Shown here: piece by piece, positions 36,713 to 48,900 of the stretch
How the letters are laid out: each line of letters begins with the position of its first letter
How positions within the stretch are numbered: position 1 is the stretch's first letter
Assembly: GCA_039111635.1 (NCBI GenBank)
Contig: JBCAQO010000002.1
Span: 2,418,001-2,482,000, forward strand
Direction of reading: 5' to 3'
DNA length: 64,000 nt
From: Heterobasidion occidentale
Taxonomy: Eukaryota; Basidiomycota; Agaricomycetes; Russulales; Bondarzewiaceae
The notes under the pieces: model-generated
Database searches by the model: none
Seen by the model: only the letters and a program-made list of their open reading frames with translations
What the model was told of the DNA's origin: nothing
Position numbers and translations under genes: made by a program

Positions 36713-38698
36713 ATGGAACGTCTCCGTCCCAGCTCGATCATCTCCTCGCTTGCCTCTCCTCGCTCTCAGTCCTCCAATGCTTATCTCCCCCGCGTACGCA
36801 CCCCCCCTTCTCCTTCTGTTTCTGACTCACTCAGCGCCTCTCTCTTCTATATCTTCCAGATCCACAAACTCCAGCCTCCCCTCGGGTTCCTTCTGGAGCA
36901 AGTTCAAGGGCTCCGGCAACAGAAACAATAACCAGAGCAAGGACACAGACATGCGCCAACAGGCTCAGAACGCCCTCAGCAGGCAGCGCCTCCTCACCCT
37001 CGTCTACATCGACATGGAGACAGTTCGCATGGTGCGTCCTTCCCGTCCCCCGCTCCCGATTACCCTCGTTCTCACTGCCCCCCCCTCCCCCCCTCTCCCT
37101 AGCTCCCTGCTACATTTGCGGTGCGCTTTCCCCTTTCTGTTCACCCATTCTCTCTCCTCATCTGGCCCTCCACTCCAGGAGCTCGACGCTCTGGCACGAG
37201 ACTGGATCAAGCCGCCCCCCGACGCTGTCTTCAGTCTCCGTGTCCCCATAGATTTCGTTAGCATACATACCGCTGTGAGCCCCCACCATCCCTCTCCTAG
37301 GTTTCCCACTAACCGTCCTAAAGCGCCTCGTGTCTGGTGACTATATCTATGTCCGTATCCTCCCCTTCGCACAGCCTCGCTCGGTCCTCATGTCCCGTTC
37401 TTCCTCAGTTGACCAGCGAAGACTCGTACCAGATCGCCACCATGGGCGTTCCCGGTCTCCGCGTCGAGATCGTCAGTGACGGCCCCCCACCACCCGACGA
37501 ACCTCCGTACGTATCCCTCCTGTCCTCTCTGTTCTGGTGTGGCACTCCCATCCGTTGACCCGTACCATTTATCTGCAGTCCGCCGCCGTAAGTCCCTAGT
37601 CACACAGTCCCCTCATTTCACCCTCTGCATGCTGATTTCCGCTCCATTAGCCCGCCCCCCGTCCTCGAGATGCCCGCGACGTTCAACCTTGAGCTAACTC
37701 CGGCCAGCACGTCGCCCTCGACACGACCGTCTCATCCGACGAGCTCGACATGGCTCGCATGGAAGACGGCACGACCGTCGACGGCATGTTCTGGGGCAAG
37801 CTCGACATCGTGCACGACGGCGACACCCACAAGATGGAGTTCTCCGGCACCCGCCTGCAGGGCGAAGACGTCCCGCCCGAGCTGCTCGTCGACACGCGCG
37901 TCATCACGAAGCTCGCCGTCGCCGCGAAGCCCCCGGTCGCGCGCTGCCGCCTCAGCCTGATCGCGCCGTCGACGCAATATTGCGAGGTCACGCTCCAGTG
38001 CGCGCCTATGTGGACGATGGGGATCACGTGGCCCACCGCGGAAACTCTCGAGGAGGGCAAAGTCAAGTATTTCCTCCGCGTGCACCCCGGCGGCGGTTTC
38101 GAGCACTTCGAGACCGAGATGGTCGCGACGTCGATCTATTATGAAGTCATGTATGCGCGTCTTTCTGAACGGCCTGTCTTACAATGCTGATGTGAGGTTT
38201 TCTATGCAGGCCCGACGCGACGATGCTCGACCCTGCCGACTTTGTAGCCCCCAGGAACAGCTTTGCGATGCCATTCAACGACTTTCTACCGCACTTGATG
38301 GGGGTGCTAGACCAGTTGGGCATGTCGGTACACGCTCGCACCGACTTCATCAAGTACGCGTCTCCCCCGCTCTTTCCCACGCATGCTCACCCACCTCGAC
38401 TGCACTCATTAGCACCCACCTGCACTCCTTCGCGATGCACCGCTACATCGCGTACCGGTTCCTCTCGCCCGCGCGCATCGCCGCGGCGGTTGACATGGCG
38501 GTCACGGCGGAAGCGGTCTTCACGCGGCTGTTCCTCATCTTCCGCGGGCTGTCGGAAGACGAGGCCGAGACGTTCGCGGGGGCGGGCGAGAAGGAGGCCA
38601 ACGCGCACAACTGGCGCGAGGTCGTCGGGTGGTCGGAGCACTCGAAGGACACGACGCAGTTCCGGCTGCTGGAGACGTCGGTGCTGGACATGTCGTAG
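36713..38698 (+). CDS. conserved fungal protein of unknown function
   Basis: I do not recognise a named domain. The likely start is MERLRPSSIISSLASPRSQS at 36,713. The coding pieces join through 50-120 bp introns: SLPSGSFWSKFKGSGNRNNN; RQRLLTLVYIDMETVRM; ELDALARDWIKPPPDAVFSL then RVPIDFVSIHT; EDSYQIATMGVPGLRVEIVS. A long exon (37,690-38,150) follows with DGTTVDGMFWGKLDIVHDGD, TKLAVAAKPPVARCRLSLIA and MWTMGITWPTAETLEEGKVK. The last exons hold FNDFLPHLMGVLDQLGMSVH and MHRYIAYRFLSPARIAAAVD, ending LLETSVLDMS at 38,698. Beta-rich middle and alpha-helical end suggest a folded, about 480-residue soluble protein. The frame after the first intron (36,860) needs an indel or a different start. Confidence 0.7.
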
Positions 38699-39275
38699 AC
38701 GGCTAAGCGAAGTCGTCGCTGGGTTCTTTTTTGGCTGCTCTTTTTCTTTTCTTTTTTCGCCTTTTTTCGCCTCTTTTCTTGTTGTATGGAATAGCTTTCC
38801 CCCTTTTGTATGCGCCATCTCTCTTTTCCTCGCCGTCGCCGTCGCCCCCTTGTCTATTCTTCACGATATACTGGTCTGATCTATCCTGGAATTCACACCT
38901 CGTTCTTTCACATACACATCTTCCTTCTCGTGTCTATCGCCATGTTTTGCAGCGCTCTGCGAAAGTTGTACCAGTCGATCCATGTACATGCCTCGTCTCT
39001 GACCTGACCCGACCCACTTCACTCGCAGCTACTCACAGTGTCTCGCAGCACCCCCACCCATGTATTGAAAGCTATTAGATATTTGTTATGATATGCTGTA
39101 CAAGAAGTTGATGTTTTCTATTGAGTTTGTATGTATGTACCGTGCAACGCGAAGAAAACTGGAAAGCGGATCGAGAACAACGACAGCGATATCGGACGGA
39201 ATTTGTCAAAACAACAAAAACAAGATAACAAAACGATTGAAAAGTTTTTGTTTTTTGAGATCATGAAAGAACGTG
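38699..39275. other. convergent 3' intergenic region, nothing seen
   Basis: Pyrimidine-rich just after the stop at 38,698 (runs of TTTTCTTTTCTTTTTT), then AT-rich. These probably hold 3' UTRs; no gene seen. Confidence 0.4.
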
Positions 39276-40392
39276 TTAAGGCAACCCTTGGAAAACTGGC
39301 ATCTCGCTGCGCGGGTACAGCTCGACAGTGATCGACATGCGTGGGCCGTCATGGTAGCTGTGGAGAACGACGGGCAGGATCGGGGCAGCGTACGCCTGCC
39401 TGGCCTCGGACACACCCTGAGTCTCGACATGGTTATGGGTTGTGATGGATGAAGAGACCCCGCTGTCCTGAGATAGGGTCGAGCTCGCGAGTGCCGGCTC
39501 ACGAGTGTCTTCAGTCACGCCAGGCAGCTGAGCCCAGTATGCATGGGACGAGACCATATCAGATGGGGCTGCATAGGTACCCGCTGCCGCCGCATGGATA
39601 CTAGTCGCGGAGCTCTGGCCGTAAGGATGAGCGGTGCTCGTGTCCATTGCTACACCTTGAGCGTGATGATAGGTGGAGTACGCAGTCGCGCCGGAGAGTT
39701 GAGACCACGTTGCTGCGGAAGACATCGACTGAGCGGCCGCAGACGCAGCCTGGATACCCCATAATCAATAAGTAGTCATCACAGGAGTAAAACACTACGC
39801 GAGATGAACATACCGAGTCAACCTGTCCATGATAATAACCACCGTACGGAGCACCAACCTGATCCCCAATCGGATGAGTGGCTGGACTGTCAGAGGGGTC
39901 CGGCACGGATGTGGGCATTACTGTGGGCCTCATCTCTTGGTAGAACTGCAAGTGAAGACCCGGATGAGAAGGTGAGATGATCCTGCAGAGTTGGATGAGA
40001 GAGATATGGATATACCGCCGGACCCGGTATTCCCAAGTTGACGCTTTGCAGAGTGTGCGAGTACTGCGTCGGTATCGGAGCCTGTGCAGTGTGCGTGTTC
40101 GGAGGCCAGTAGGTGGTTGGTGGATGGAAAAAGTGCGCAACTCCGTCGTTAGCCTGGTGTTGTATCTGCCGTGCACTGGGGTCCGGATAAGTCCCGCGAG
40201 ACTTGGCAGAAATGAGATCCAGTAAACATGATAGATCATTTGGCGAACGTAGATGCTGAATTACCAGCATTTGCCACACTGCTGTGCTCCAAAGCTGGGA
40301 CTGGGTAGCTCATAGTATGAGGTCGGGACGTGGTTAGGGTCGACTGCTCTTCCCTGCGGCTCAGCAGTATATGCTGGATGAGGTGAAGCCAT
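39276..40392 (-). CDS. low-complexity Ser/Pro/Ala/Tyr/His-rich hypothetical protein
   Basis: The start MASPHPAYTAEPQGRAVDPN at 40,392 is followed by THVPTSYYELPSPSFGAQQC-like sequence and a donor near 40,276. Further pieces read FHPPTTYWPPNTHTAQAPIP, MRPTVMPTSVPDPSDSPATH, GAPYGGYYHGQVDS and SMSSAATWSQLSGATAYSTY. The last exon ends RMSITVELYPRSEMPVFQGL before TAA at 39,276-39,278. No globular domain is evident. The composition resembles disordered activation regions of transcription factors or RNA-binding proteins, but there is no DNA- or RNA-binding motif. About four introns. It is the last host gene before the transposon block. Confidence 0.55.
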
Positions 40393-40589
40393 GGTGTTAT
40401 TTATACAGGTCGGTGGGGGGATGTGCTGGATTCATCATACTGAAGACCTGTTCTATTTATGTAGCCAGGCGTGCGTTGAGAATAGTCTAGTAAGAGTAGA
40501 GAGGCCGTGGGAGGAAAATGAGAGCCTGAGAAGGCATGGCCAGTGCATGGCCAATGCTTGGGAGTGGCGGGGAGGTAAACTCGTTCCCA

Positions 40590-40597
40590 GTCCCCTC
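40590..40597. repeat. left target-site duplication of the MULE
   Basis: GTCCCCTC, identical to 50,999-51,006. Confidence 0.85.
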
Positions 40598-40631
40598 AGG
40601 ACCGCGGCGTATGCTATAAGAGGTCCGATCC
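40598..40631 (+). repeat. left terminal inverted repeat of the MULE
   Basis: This 34-bp repeat matches the inverse complement of 50,965-50,998 at 32 positions. It includes the inner motif TATGCTATAAGAGGTCCGAT. Confidence 0.88.
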
Positions 40632-40825
40632 AAAATCACCAAATTTTGGGCCTTTCCGTGGGGGCGATTTTGGGCCCAATCCGTGGAGATTAGGATTGGG
40701 CTGCCCTTTGACCCTGATTCCGTACGCACTATTGATCAAACCTCCGCTGACACTGTTTCCGTGGGCATAATTGGATCAAACCTCAAAAAACGGCACATTC
40801 CGTCAGAACTAATGTAGAAAAGGAG

Positions 40826-40915
40826 GCCCGGGAAGCTCACCCAAAGGTTTTCCTCCACCGTAAAAAACCCTCAATCAGACCAGAAAAAGATTAACTTTTG
40901 CTCCAGAAAAAGATT
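40826..40915. repeat. left subterminal repeat block of the MULE
   Basis: AAGCTCACCCAAAGGTTT (about 40,830) is repeated in inverse orientation at about 50,382-50,400. CCAGAAAAAGATTAACTT occurs here, with a shortened second copy just after it, and again at about 50,264, 50,318 and 50,359 in the same orientation. Subterminal motifs of this kind often bind transposase. Confidence 0.65.
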
Positions 40916-41553
40916 ATGTCCGAGAGGGTTTGTCACATTTGTCACAATTTGTTACATTATGTCACATCGTGTCACGCTTGTTTTCCGGTTTCATTACAGC
41001 TCATACCTCTAATTTCTGCTAAGCCGGCCGTCCCAAAGTATGACGTAGGCGGCGGTGGCTGCCAGGCGCTATAAGATAGGCTAAGATTGTAGATCAGTGA
41101 TAGGCGCTCAAAGCATGCTTGACAGCTCCTGTCAAATTCATTGTGCTCGTCACTGCTCGTCCCTCCCATAAAACGCAGGAATCCCGCCCATTCCCGCCCT
41201 CTCCTAAATGTGGATTAATCCTTAATGTGGTTATATCTCCCGCCCTTCCTTTTTTGTGAGTATCCCCAAAAGGGTTTAACGGGCAAGGTGATCTCGGACG
41301 GCGACTCCTTCAAATACCTGTCAATCTCAAGCTCAATCAGTCAAATCTCTGGTTGCAATTCCAGTCATCTTGAGCGTCATTCCGTCATGGCCAACTTTTG
41401 AATAGCATGCGCAGCACGCGCCAAACACCGAAAGAGCTCAACTCGCGCTGAGGGAGTTTCTTCACGAAGCTTATTAAACGGCAGAGTCGCAACATTGGGA
41501 GGCATCGTATTTCCTCCCTCTGCACCAGTACTGTCTTTCCTGCTCGCTAAATC

Positions 41554-43051
41554 ATGTCGCAGCCTTTCACTCCACGACGTTCAGGCAAGAGACTCTCCCC
41601 TACTCGACAAGTCCTCGATCAGACCGATTTTTCATCTCTGGAATTTCGACTTTTCCACTGCTCCTACTTGGCATCATTTATGGGCCCTGACGCGGTACAT
41701 CCACAGTGCAGCTGCTATGATACCATAGTAAGCCTTCGTTCATTTCTTTCACACGAATGTCTAGATGCTCAGACTCCTTTGTAGTCCAGCTTGGTCAAGC
41801 GAGAAGTTGTAGAAACCGGATCGCCTGGAAGAATATTTCGATACGCATACTGCGTGGGTCGGGACCGAACTGTTTCTGTCGATTGAAGACGGACATCGAC
41901 ACGCTGCGGCATTCCTACGCCCTACGTGGCCGAAAGCGATCATCTCGGTGATCCTTGCTATGGTTGTCAACAAACGAGAATGCTCGTATTTCGGTGGGTC
42001 TAGTCTTGCATTGTCTCATTAATCTATCTTACCCTCGACGTGGGGAAGTCAATCTTGCGCGACTTGTGAAGCGCAACCCAGATCTCCCGCGTAAGGTGTA
42101 TGATGGCTATATAGTATCATCCGGTACGTCGACTCACTGATTAATTTATTCATACTGTAATGGATCTCAATCCCTTCTCCATCCAGGGCCCTTGAAGTCA
42201 GGTTCCGACACGTTGAGCACCCCTTCGAGCTCCCAGCATGCACCGCCTGCCTCTCAGCCCCGACATAGGCTTATCAGTGGGTCCACTTCTTTCAACAACC
42301 TCTTTTTTCTGACAGCTCGGATAGCGCCGCTTGGTGAAGCTAACATCAGCCAAGGTCAGTCAAAAATATAATCTTACTCGAGTACACTTTTTTTGACCAT
42401 CCATATAGTTCTCAGCGAGCCTTCAACAGCGGCAGTCATTGCAGATAGGACCACATCTGGTGAGTTCAGTAGCCTGAGCCCTGTCGTCAAACTTGCTCGT
42501 GAGTTGTTAAACCTTTGATTGGAGCTCATATTCACTATGTACAACAAGTTCCCCCAGCTTCCAAGGGTTATATCGACGATCTCAACAGATTCTGGAGTCC
42601 GCCGCCTGCCGACCTTGCCGCACGCTTCGCTAGTGAAGTGAAGCCTCTCGATGACGACACGACCGTTGGGATTCTGCTCGCCATGGCGAACCCTGAAAGC
42701 CCGGGCATCTATTTCAAGGACCTCATACGCGTTATTGACCAGTGTCAGCACTGTCGCCTTGTCATGACCCCCGCGCTCGTTCGAACCCACAAGTGCTCGG
42801 CTCTACAGGCTGGTTCTTCGACTCAGAAGATGCTCTCGGTATTGGGGCGCAAAGGAAAGAAGGAATCATTGCCAAGGAAGGTGTCATCCAAGAAGAAACA
42901 GGTGAAGAGGGTGCTGGTGGGGTCGGGGAAGCCCGTCACAACGCAGGGGAAGGGGAAGGGGAAGGCCATCGAGGCGATCGAGATATCTAGTAGCGACAGT
43001 GATTCGCAGGCGAAAGGTGCTGTTATTGTCATCTCTAGTGACTCGGACTGA
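41554..43051 (+). CDS. transposon-borne protein with basic tail and paired SUMO-interaction-like motifs
   Basis: The first exon is MSQPFTPRRSGKRLSPTRQV at 41,554. A second exon (about 41,828-41,993) reads EEYFDTHTAWVGTELFLSIE then HRHAAAFLRPTWPKAI. The last exons contain KGYIDDLNRFWSPPPADLAA, GILLAMANPESPGIYFKDLI and QCQHCRLVMTPALVRTHKCS. The tail is Lys-rich (RKGKKESLPRKVSSKKKQVK) and ends IEISSSDSD ... VIVISSDSD at 43,051. Hydrophobic I/V triplets followed by Ser/Asp runs match the SUMO-interacting motif pattern, twice. Cys/His spacing in CQHCRLVMTP...RTHKC could bind zinc. I recognise no family. It may be an element-encoded accessory protein or a captured host gene. Several short introns; the frame at 41,810-41,830 is unclear. 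Confidence 0.6.
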
Positions 43052-43120
43052 TTTTGTAGCTTCCGTGAACTTTCAAGCCTCGATGGCAGGTATTTTCATT
43101 TGTACAGTACAAAAAAAGCT

Positions 43121-43179
43121 TGTATGTATGTATGCATGTATGTATGTATGTATGTATGTACGTACGTACGTACGTATGT
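43121..43179. repeat. TGTA/CGTA tetranucleotide microsatellite
   Basis: About 14 tandem units, mostly TGTA then CGTA, followed by a short GCTGCTGTTGCTGC run. Confidence 0.9.
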
Positions 43180-43389
43180 TGCTGCTGTTGCTGCCCCGTC
43201 AAATGTTGAATGCGATCCGTCCTTATCCTGATCACACTCGTCAGAAACCAACTCGGTACTTAGTACTCAGCGCTCAGCTGCTTCTCACCACCAAGACGGA
43301 AAGGCATTCTCTCGTTCCCACTTCCCCTTCGGCTCTCTCGTCTTCCTGTGGTCTCGAGATATGTTTTCCAATTTACCCCTCTTCCAGAA

Positions 43390-44295
43390 GGCATGCGGGC
43401 CCCGTCGAGAGTGACCCTGATACCTTGTTCGAGTTGTTCGGAGAGGATGCGAACTCGTTTGCGGAGTGAGTAATTAATCTATTGATGTATTCCACATGCC
43501 AACACCTCAAAAGGGGCGCTATCTGGGTCTACATCCTCGAGCGCCGCCGCGCCATCAAAGTCTGGAATACCATCATGGGCGACCCCGATCTTGAAACGGC
43601 GCGTGCAATCTCTGCAACCTTGCTCCGAGCCCTATACGGCATCTCCAAAGAACAGAACGCGGTTATGGGTTCTCCCGACAGCCAAACCGCCGAGGTGCAG
43701 ATTGCATCCCTCGTCTTCACCTCCCTTCCCCACGACAGAACTCCCCGATGACTTCGTCTCACCTATCGACAGCGGTTCCATGCGCTCCGTGTCCTCATCC
43801 GTTCTTTCCGCACTGCGTTGAACCAGCGACGAAATGTCGCGGTCACAGACACACGGTGGGAGCAGTGGAGGCAGGCACACCTCAAACGAAGGCACGTCCA
43901 CGCTGAGCTTCAAGGCGCGCCCGATCCCCGCCTCGCACATGACACCCACGATCACACCCCGCACTACTCGCGCAGCCAACCTCCGCGCGGGCATCGTCTC
44001 CGAGTCCCCAGAGCGCACACGCGGGCCACGCGTTGCCCTGAGTAAAGAGAAGCTTGCGCAGATGTTTGCCAACGTCCCCGGGCACAAGCGCTCGGATACC
44101 ATCGCGGTCGCCTCCACCGCCCCTCCCGTCGTCGCGCCCCGCATGACACGAGCGGCATCCCTACGCCTCGGGCAGACACCCGTCACGCCTCCGCGTCCGA
44201 AGCCTAGTGCGGACAGTGGACGAGAAAAGATGTTCGAGGGCATCCCCATCCCGCCCCTCGTCTGCTGGAAATACGGTCCCAATCGAACCTCTTCA
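43390..44295 (+). pseudogene. captured host-gene-like fragment with repeated TRAASLR modules
   Basis: An exon-like start (ESDPDTLFELFGEDANSFAE) is followed by an intron-like stretch and AIWVYILERRRAIKVWNTIM, then SPDSQTAEVQIASLVFTSLP and RSVSSSVLSALR with a stop at 43,821. After a frame change comes STSTLSFKARPIPASHMTP-like sequence and two related modules. These are PTITPRTTRAANLRAG with KLAQMFANVPGHKR, and VVAPRMTRAASLRLG with GREKMFEGIPI. The source gene is unknown to me. Stops and frame changes suggest it is not expressed as one protein. It is on the plus strand, opposite the transposase, and ends where SCO1-like sequence begins. Confidence 0.55.
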
Positions 44296-44790
44296 CAGAA
44301 GAAGAAAAGGAATCCCGCTCTGTCAGTCGCGCGCACATCGATGGGCCATTTGAGATGCTAACCCACGAGGGCAAGCCGTTCACGGAGAAGGACCTGCTCG
44401 GGAAGTAGAGTCTGATCTACTCTGGCTTTACGAATTGCCCGGACATATGCCCTGACGAGCTCGACAAAATGAGCGCCGCGGTTGACGAGATCGGTGCGTA
44501 CACGCATTTTGCGACCTGCTCCACGAAAACATTTTTTCCTGATTTCTTTTTTGCTTTTGTTTGCCTCGTGCGCATATATGTATGCGACTGTTGGATGCCG
44601 CGTAAAGACAAGGCCTACGGCCCCATCGTCCAGCCTATATTCATCTCCGTCGACCCTGCGACACCGTACCACAGGTCGCGCGCTATGTCGGCGCGACTCG
44701 ACCTGCGATCGTTCCCAAATATGCGCGTCTCAAATGCCAAGTCAAAAGCATTTCCTCCTACTGCGGACGCCAGGCTCAACGAGACCATAT
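44296..44790 (+). pseudogene. SCO1: SCO1 (cytochrome c oxidase copper chaperone) fragment, disrupted
   Basis: SCO1 delivers copper to Cox2 in the mitochondrial inner membrane. The fragment reads GPFEMLTHEGKPFTEKDLLG, K, then a TAG stop at 44,406-44,408 where the family has Trp, then [20 protein letters not shown]. The copper-binding CPDIC motif is kept. After DEI there is a GT..AG intron (about 44,492-44,608), and the next exon continues [17 protein letters not shown]. One base is then missing before [24 protein letters not shown] sequence (44,664-44,715). The N-terminal transit peptide and membrane helix, and the C-terminal copper histidine region, are absent. Kept intron means capture from genomic DNA, not from mRNA. 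It cannot make a working Sco1. Confidence 0.82.
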
Positions 44791-45179
44791 GAATCGAGGA
44801 ACAAGGAAGTGACGACCGAGGCGAAATGGTGAGCGTACGGGTCATAGACGTTCTTCGAAACGGCATCTAAAAGATAGAATGAAGGGAGCTTCATCCAAGG
44901 AGGCAGCTTCAGAGACACGTGTAGGACATCCGTGCCATCGTGCGGCAAAGATTAGAAGAGGTGAGTGATCATATCTCATCTCAGCGGAGGTATGTGAGAA
45001 GGCGCTAATACCCCTGTGAACCAGACATATCCATCATTCCCGTAGGCGCAAGTTTGTGGCATCCCTTCATTACAACTCCTCTAGCTCGATATCAGTCCAT
45101 GTACTGACTACGACCTATCATAATGCTCAGTGAATCAGTTTGCATGAGCTACCGTCGTCATCGCAGGATGTCCGGCTTC

Positions 45180-45640
45180 CCCGATTGCACAAGCGCTTGG
45201 GTAAGTATAGATTGACATTATCAGGGCTGCCGCAGCCGTTGAGCAGATGGGAACCACGAGCGATAAGGACTCTGTCATGAACTCTTAGACAACTGCTGAG
45301 AAAGACAAAAAAGTGCTGGTGGATGTTTAAGCTCGCTATGAAGCCGCAAAAGCTGAAAATGCAATACTAGAAATACCGTAACCGGGGGGCAGAGTGCAGA
45401 GCAGGCACTGACCAACACCGTTCACCAGTGAGCGGTGCACCAACTCTCCGTCGATCAGACTCGCTTTCATCTAAGATAGAAGCTGCTCTCAAAGATTTCG
45501 AGCGGTTGAAGGCAGAAAACGAAGATCACGCTGTGGTGAGCCCAAGCAAACATAGTCTAACAAAACTCTCATCATCTTTACTCCCAGATCAAAGTGCAAC
45601 AGTCGTATTCGGGTGGTGAACTGGAATCAAAGTCTCAACT
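45180..45640 (+). pseudogene. coiled-coil gene fragment, degraded
   Basis: Pieces read AAAVEQMGTTSDKDSVMN, then KDKKVLVDV, ARYEAAKAENAILEIP and, after stops, GAPTLRRSDSLSSKIEAALK and DFERLKAENEDHAV followed by a donor GTGAGC at 45,536. The heptad-like Lys/Glu/Leu pattern suggests a coiled coil. Stop codons interrupt it. Origin unknown; probably another captured host segment. Confidence 0.4.
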
Positions 45641-45957
45641 TCACGCTCATCCAAAATGCAGAAGGTGCCGAGTCGCATCCGCCTTGTCCAAACTAGAAGA
45701 TTAACTACTCGAAGAGTGAGTACAAAGAAATTGCAGCTGTCTACTCTTCTAATGGGTCCTCAGTTCAAACCCTGAAACGTGCTGCTACAGTGTCGCATAC
45801 GACTTCTTGCGTTTCTGCCTTTTCTCTGGCGATGGTGGCCGAATACCATCATAGGTACGTTTTTTCGAACGGTTTCGAAATTCCTCTAAGACATATCCTC
45901 ACGGTAAGCCTTTATAATTGTTCTCAATAAAATGACAACCTGACGCACCACCATTAA

Positions 45958-48900
45958 TCAGGTTGATTCGTTTGTCAGACGCGCCAAAGGTGTCGGGGAT
46001 CCATCCATTCTACTCTCTCCGACGACTGGGCTATCCAAAAGTTCAGTAAGTCTACGATCCATAGTTTGGATGGCGCCGTGGAACTCCGTGAGGTTCGAAT
46101 TAACCCTAACACTGGATGTTTCTGCTAATATTCCAATAAGCCCGTGCATTTTTGGTAAGAGGTGCCCGATATCATGGTCAATGCGTTGCTGGACCTGGGC
46201 TGCAATTGCTCGCTGATTTACTCGAAGCAGGTTTGAATCGACATCCTAAAGGAGAAGAAGTCAGAACGACATGGCGGCACACTCGACACAAACCTCTGGT
46301 GTAGACGGCATGCTTTGTGAGTCCGATTTTTGATCATCTGGAATCTCCTGATTTATCATCCCCAGAGCCAGCTCCTGTAGCTCCTCCTCTACTTCTATCA
46401 AGTGTGATGCAGCAGGATCATTGTCTTGACAATGAGCAGGTGGAAGCGACGCGGCAGGAACAATTGGTGCGTTTTCATGCATGATCATTGTAGCTGGCGG
46501 GGTATTTGACATGTGACATTGTCCTGCGGGCAGATCGACGGGTAATGTCACTGCACTACTGTAATGAGGTCCGTACCAGGTGAGATTGCGTTCTAGCACA
46601 TTTTCTGCAGCTTCGCGTGTAGAAGGAAACTGATAAGGATATATTGTGTCGATAGCGCCGTTTTGAACCCAGGCCTCAATCGCCTGTTTGAATGCTCGGA
46701 GGTGTTTACAAGCGCCAGCGCGTTGCAGCCAGTCTGGGCAGGTGCAGGTAGCAGCACCCGAGGGATGTATGGTGAGCCAGTATCAATTATGATTGATATC
46801 GTGAGGATCTGTGGTTGAGGTTGAACAGGTTGCCCATAGCTCGTAAGGTCGGAGGCTCGTGATGGAGTGGAGACGTCCGGATTTCAATATCTCCACCGCC
46901 AGGATATCCCGTGAGTTGTCAACAGAGAACCATGCCAAGGTTCGTACACCCATTGTTCGACGGTTTGATCTCATTTTTTGAGCCAACATTAAGTCTGCTC
47001 CTCCAGCAGCCTCCTGAAAGCGGACTCCCTTCCACTCATGAAAGCGAAAGAGAACCCGTAGTCGAGCAAAAAGGTATGGCAGAATGTCTCGGATGAGGTG
47101 CAAAATGAGCACATCGAACCGAAGACGGGTGCCAGAGTGCTTCCAGTGCGCTACGTGCCGTAGTTTGAGAACTCCATTGAAGGACTCAAGATGATTTGTG
47201 GTGGGGAGAACATCAGTAACGGGTATGTTCAATCGCTCAGCTGCATTGTTCTTGCCGCGCTGAGACCAACTGAGCCATAGATCCTCCGCCATCCAGTTTG
47301 CATCTAGGTAGTCTAAGAAGTCGAGGCCAGCTTTTCCTGCCTTCGCACTTTCTGCAATTTTCAATAAAAGCTCGAGGTTTGTCCGTTCAAGCTGTATCAT
47401 AGCAATTGCCCCATGATGATCTGTCGTCTGAAGAAGTCTATGAGGAAATATTCACTACTGTGTTCTGGGTGTAGAATAATGCAACAAAGCTTACCCTTGT
47501 TCCAAAGTCTGCAAGCGAGTTCGAACATGTGAGGCCCAAAATGAGTTGTTTCCTTTTCCTACGAGCTGATTCCGTTTGTTCGTCCAGCACTGACGAACAT
47601 GGAATTTACAGAGCAGGAGAGAAATTTTTGGCCATGTTGTGATAAGAGCGGCTCGCTCTTTGATATCTGTATCAGTTATCGCAACAGCGGGCTCGAAGGA
47701 TCTAGATTGGGGCCTATCACTTTCAGATGGCTTATTCCGGCTCATCCACGACTTCCACTGCCCAAGGAGCTCGGTGAGTATAGCCGTGTTATATCCTGCG
47801 TGCGTAGCACGATTACCAGTAGGAGCTGAAAAGAGAAACAGTGCAACAGGTACTCCATGTCCCTGTGGATCGACACCCATTGCAATCCAGAGCAGTAGAC
47901 GTGATGACGACAAGCCGAAGGTGCCATCGAAAATCAGCTGAGAGCCGTGGACATGCTGCCATGCGGCTGCTTCCATGTCCTTTGTACAAATACAGGCCTT
48001 GAAGCGATCATTTTGCTCTGTGCGCGGTGTGTAGTAAAACACAGCATCATGTATTTCGGGCTTGAAATATGGACCGTCACGATCCATCCATCCATGCACA
48101 TTTTGCTCTGCAGGGCGGGAAACATCGATCCCGTTGGCCTTGTGATGCAGCCGGTAAATGCGGCTGAAGTCGCCTCGAAGTAACTCGTATCGATTGTTTG
48201 CTGATTTCGAGGAGGTTTTTAGGTCTCGATAAGCCTTGTTTTCGATCATTTCTATGTTGCGAGCTTGCAAGCTTCTGATACTAAGAGTAAATGATATGGA
48301 GTGATGAGCAATAGATTTTGCTCGCAAAATTCAGACTCTATACCTTGCGCCGTCTGCAAGCTGTTTCAGGGCAACTTCAACAACATGTGGGTGCAGCGGA
48401 ATTGCAGGAATACGCTTCATAATGGCGCTCCGGCACTCAGAATTATGCTCGAGGCAGCCGACAATTCGTTTCACCTCCCCGGTGTCTTCGTTATACGTTA
48501 CATCGGCATGTGCTGGACACCCTGTAAAATCATAGGGTGCAAACCGGGACCATTGAGGCAACATTGTATCAGTCATCTTTCCGACACGTTTTTCATGCAC
48601 ATGTTGTCGTGCTGCTGTGTTGTACCCACACACTTGCATACATGTGAGGAATTGAATCTAACATTATATCAAGCAAGTAAAAATCACCATTGAAGAAGTA
48701 CATGACATATCCTACTACCGGGACTTCCCCATCGAAGTGTCCAAGCAACACTCCACCGACTCTCCAGCTGCTCTCTTGCTTCCAGGTCTAATCCATGCTG
48801 CCGTAGGAGGTCCTGCGCAATAAGTTGGCTTGAGGTAGACTTTCCATACGTTTGTCGGAATTCGGCACCACTTTCATAGAAGGCATGGATGGATGCGAGC

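Noticed and set aside
43121..43179. Short tandem repeat block as a CRISPR-like array
   Set aside because: Simple TGTA/CGTA microsatellite with no spacers, in a eukaryote.
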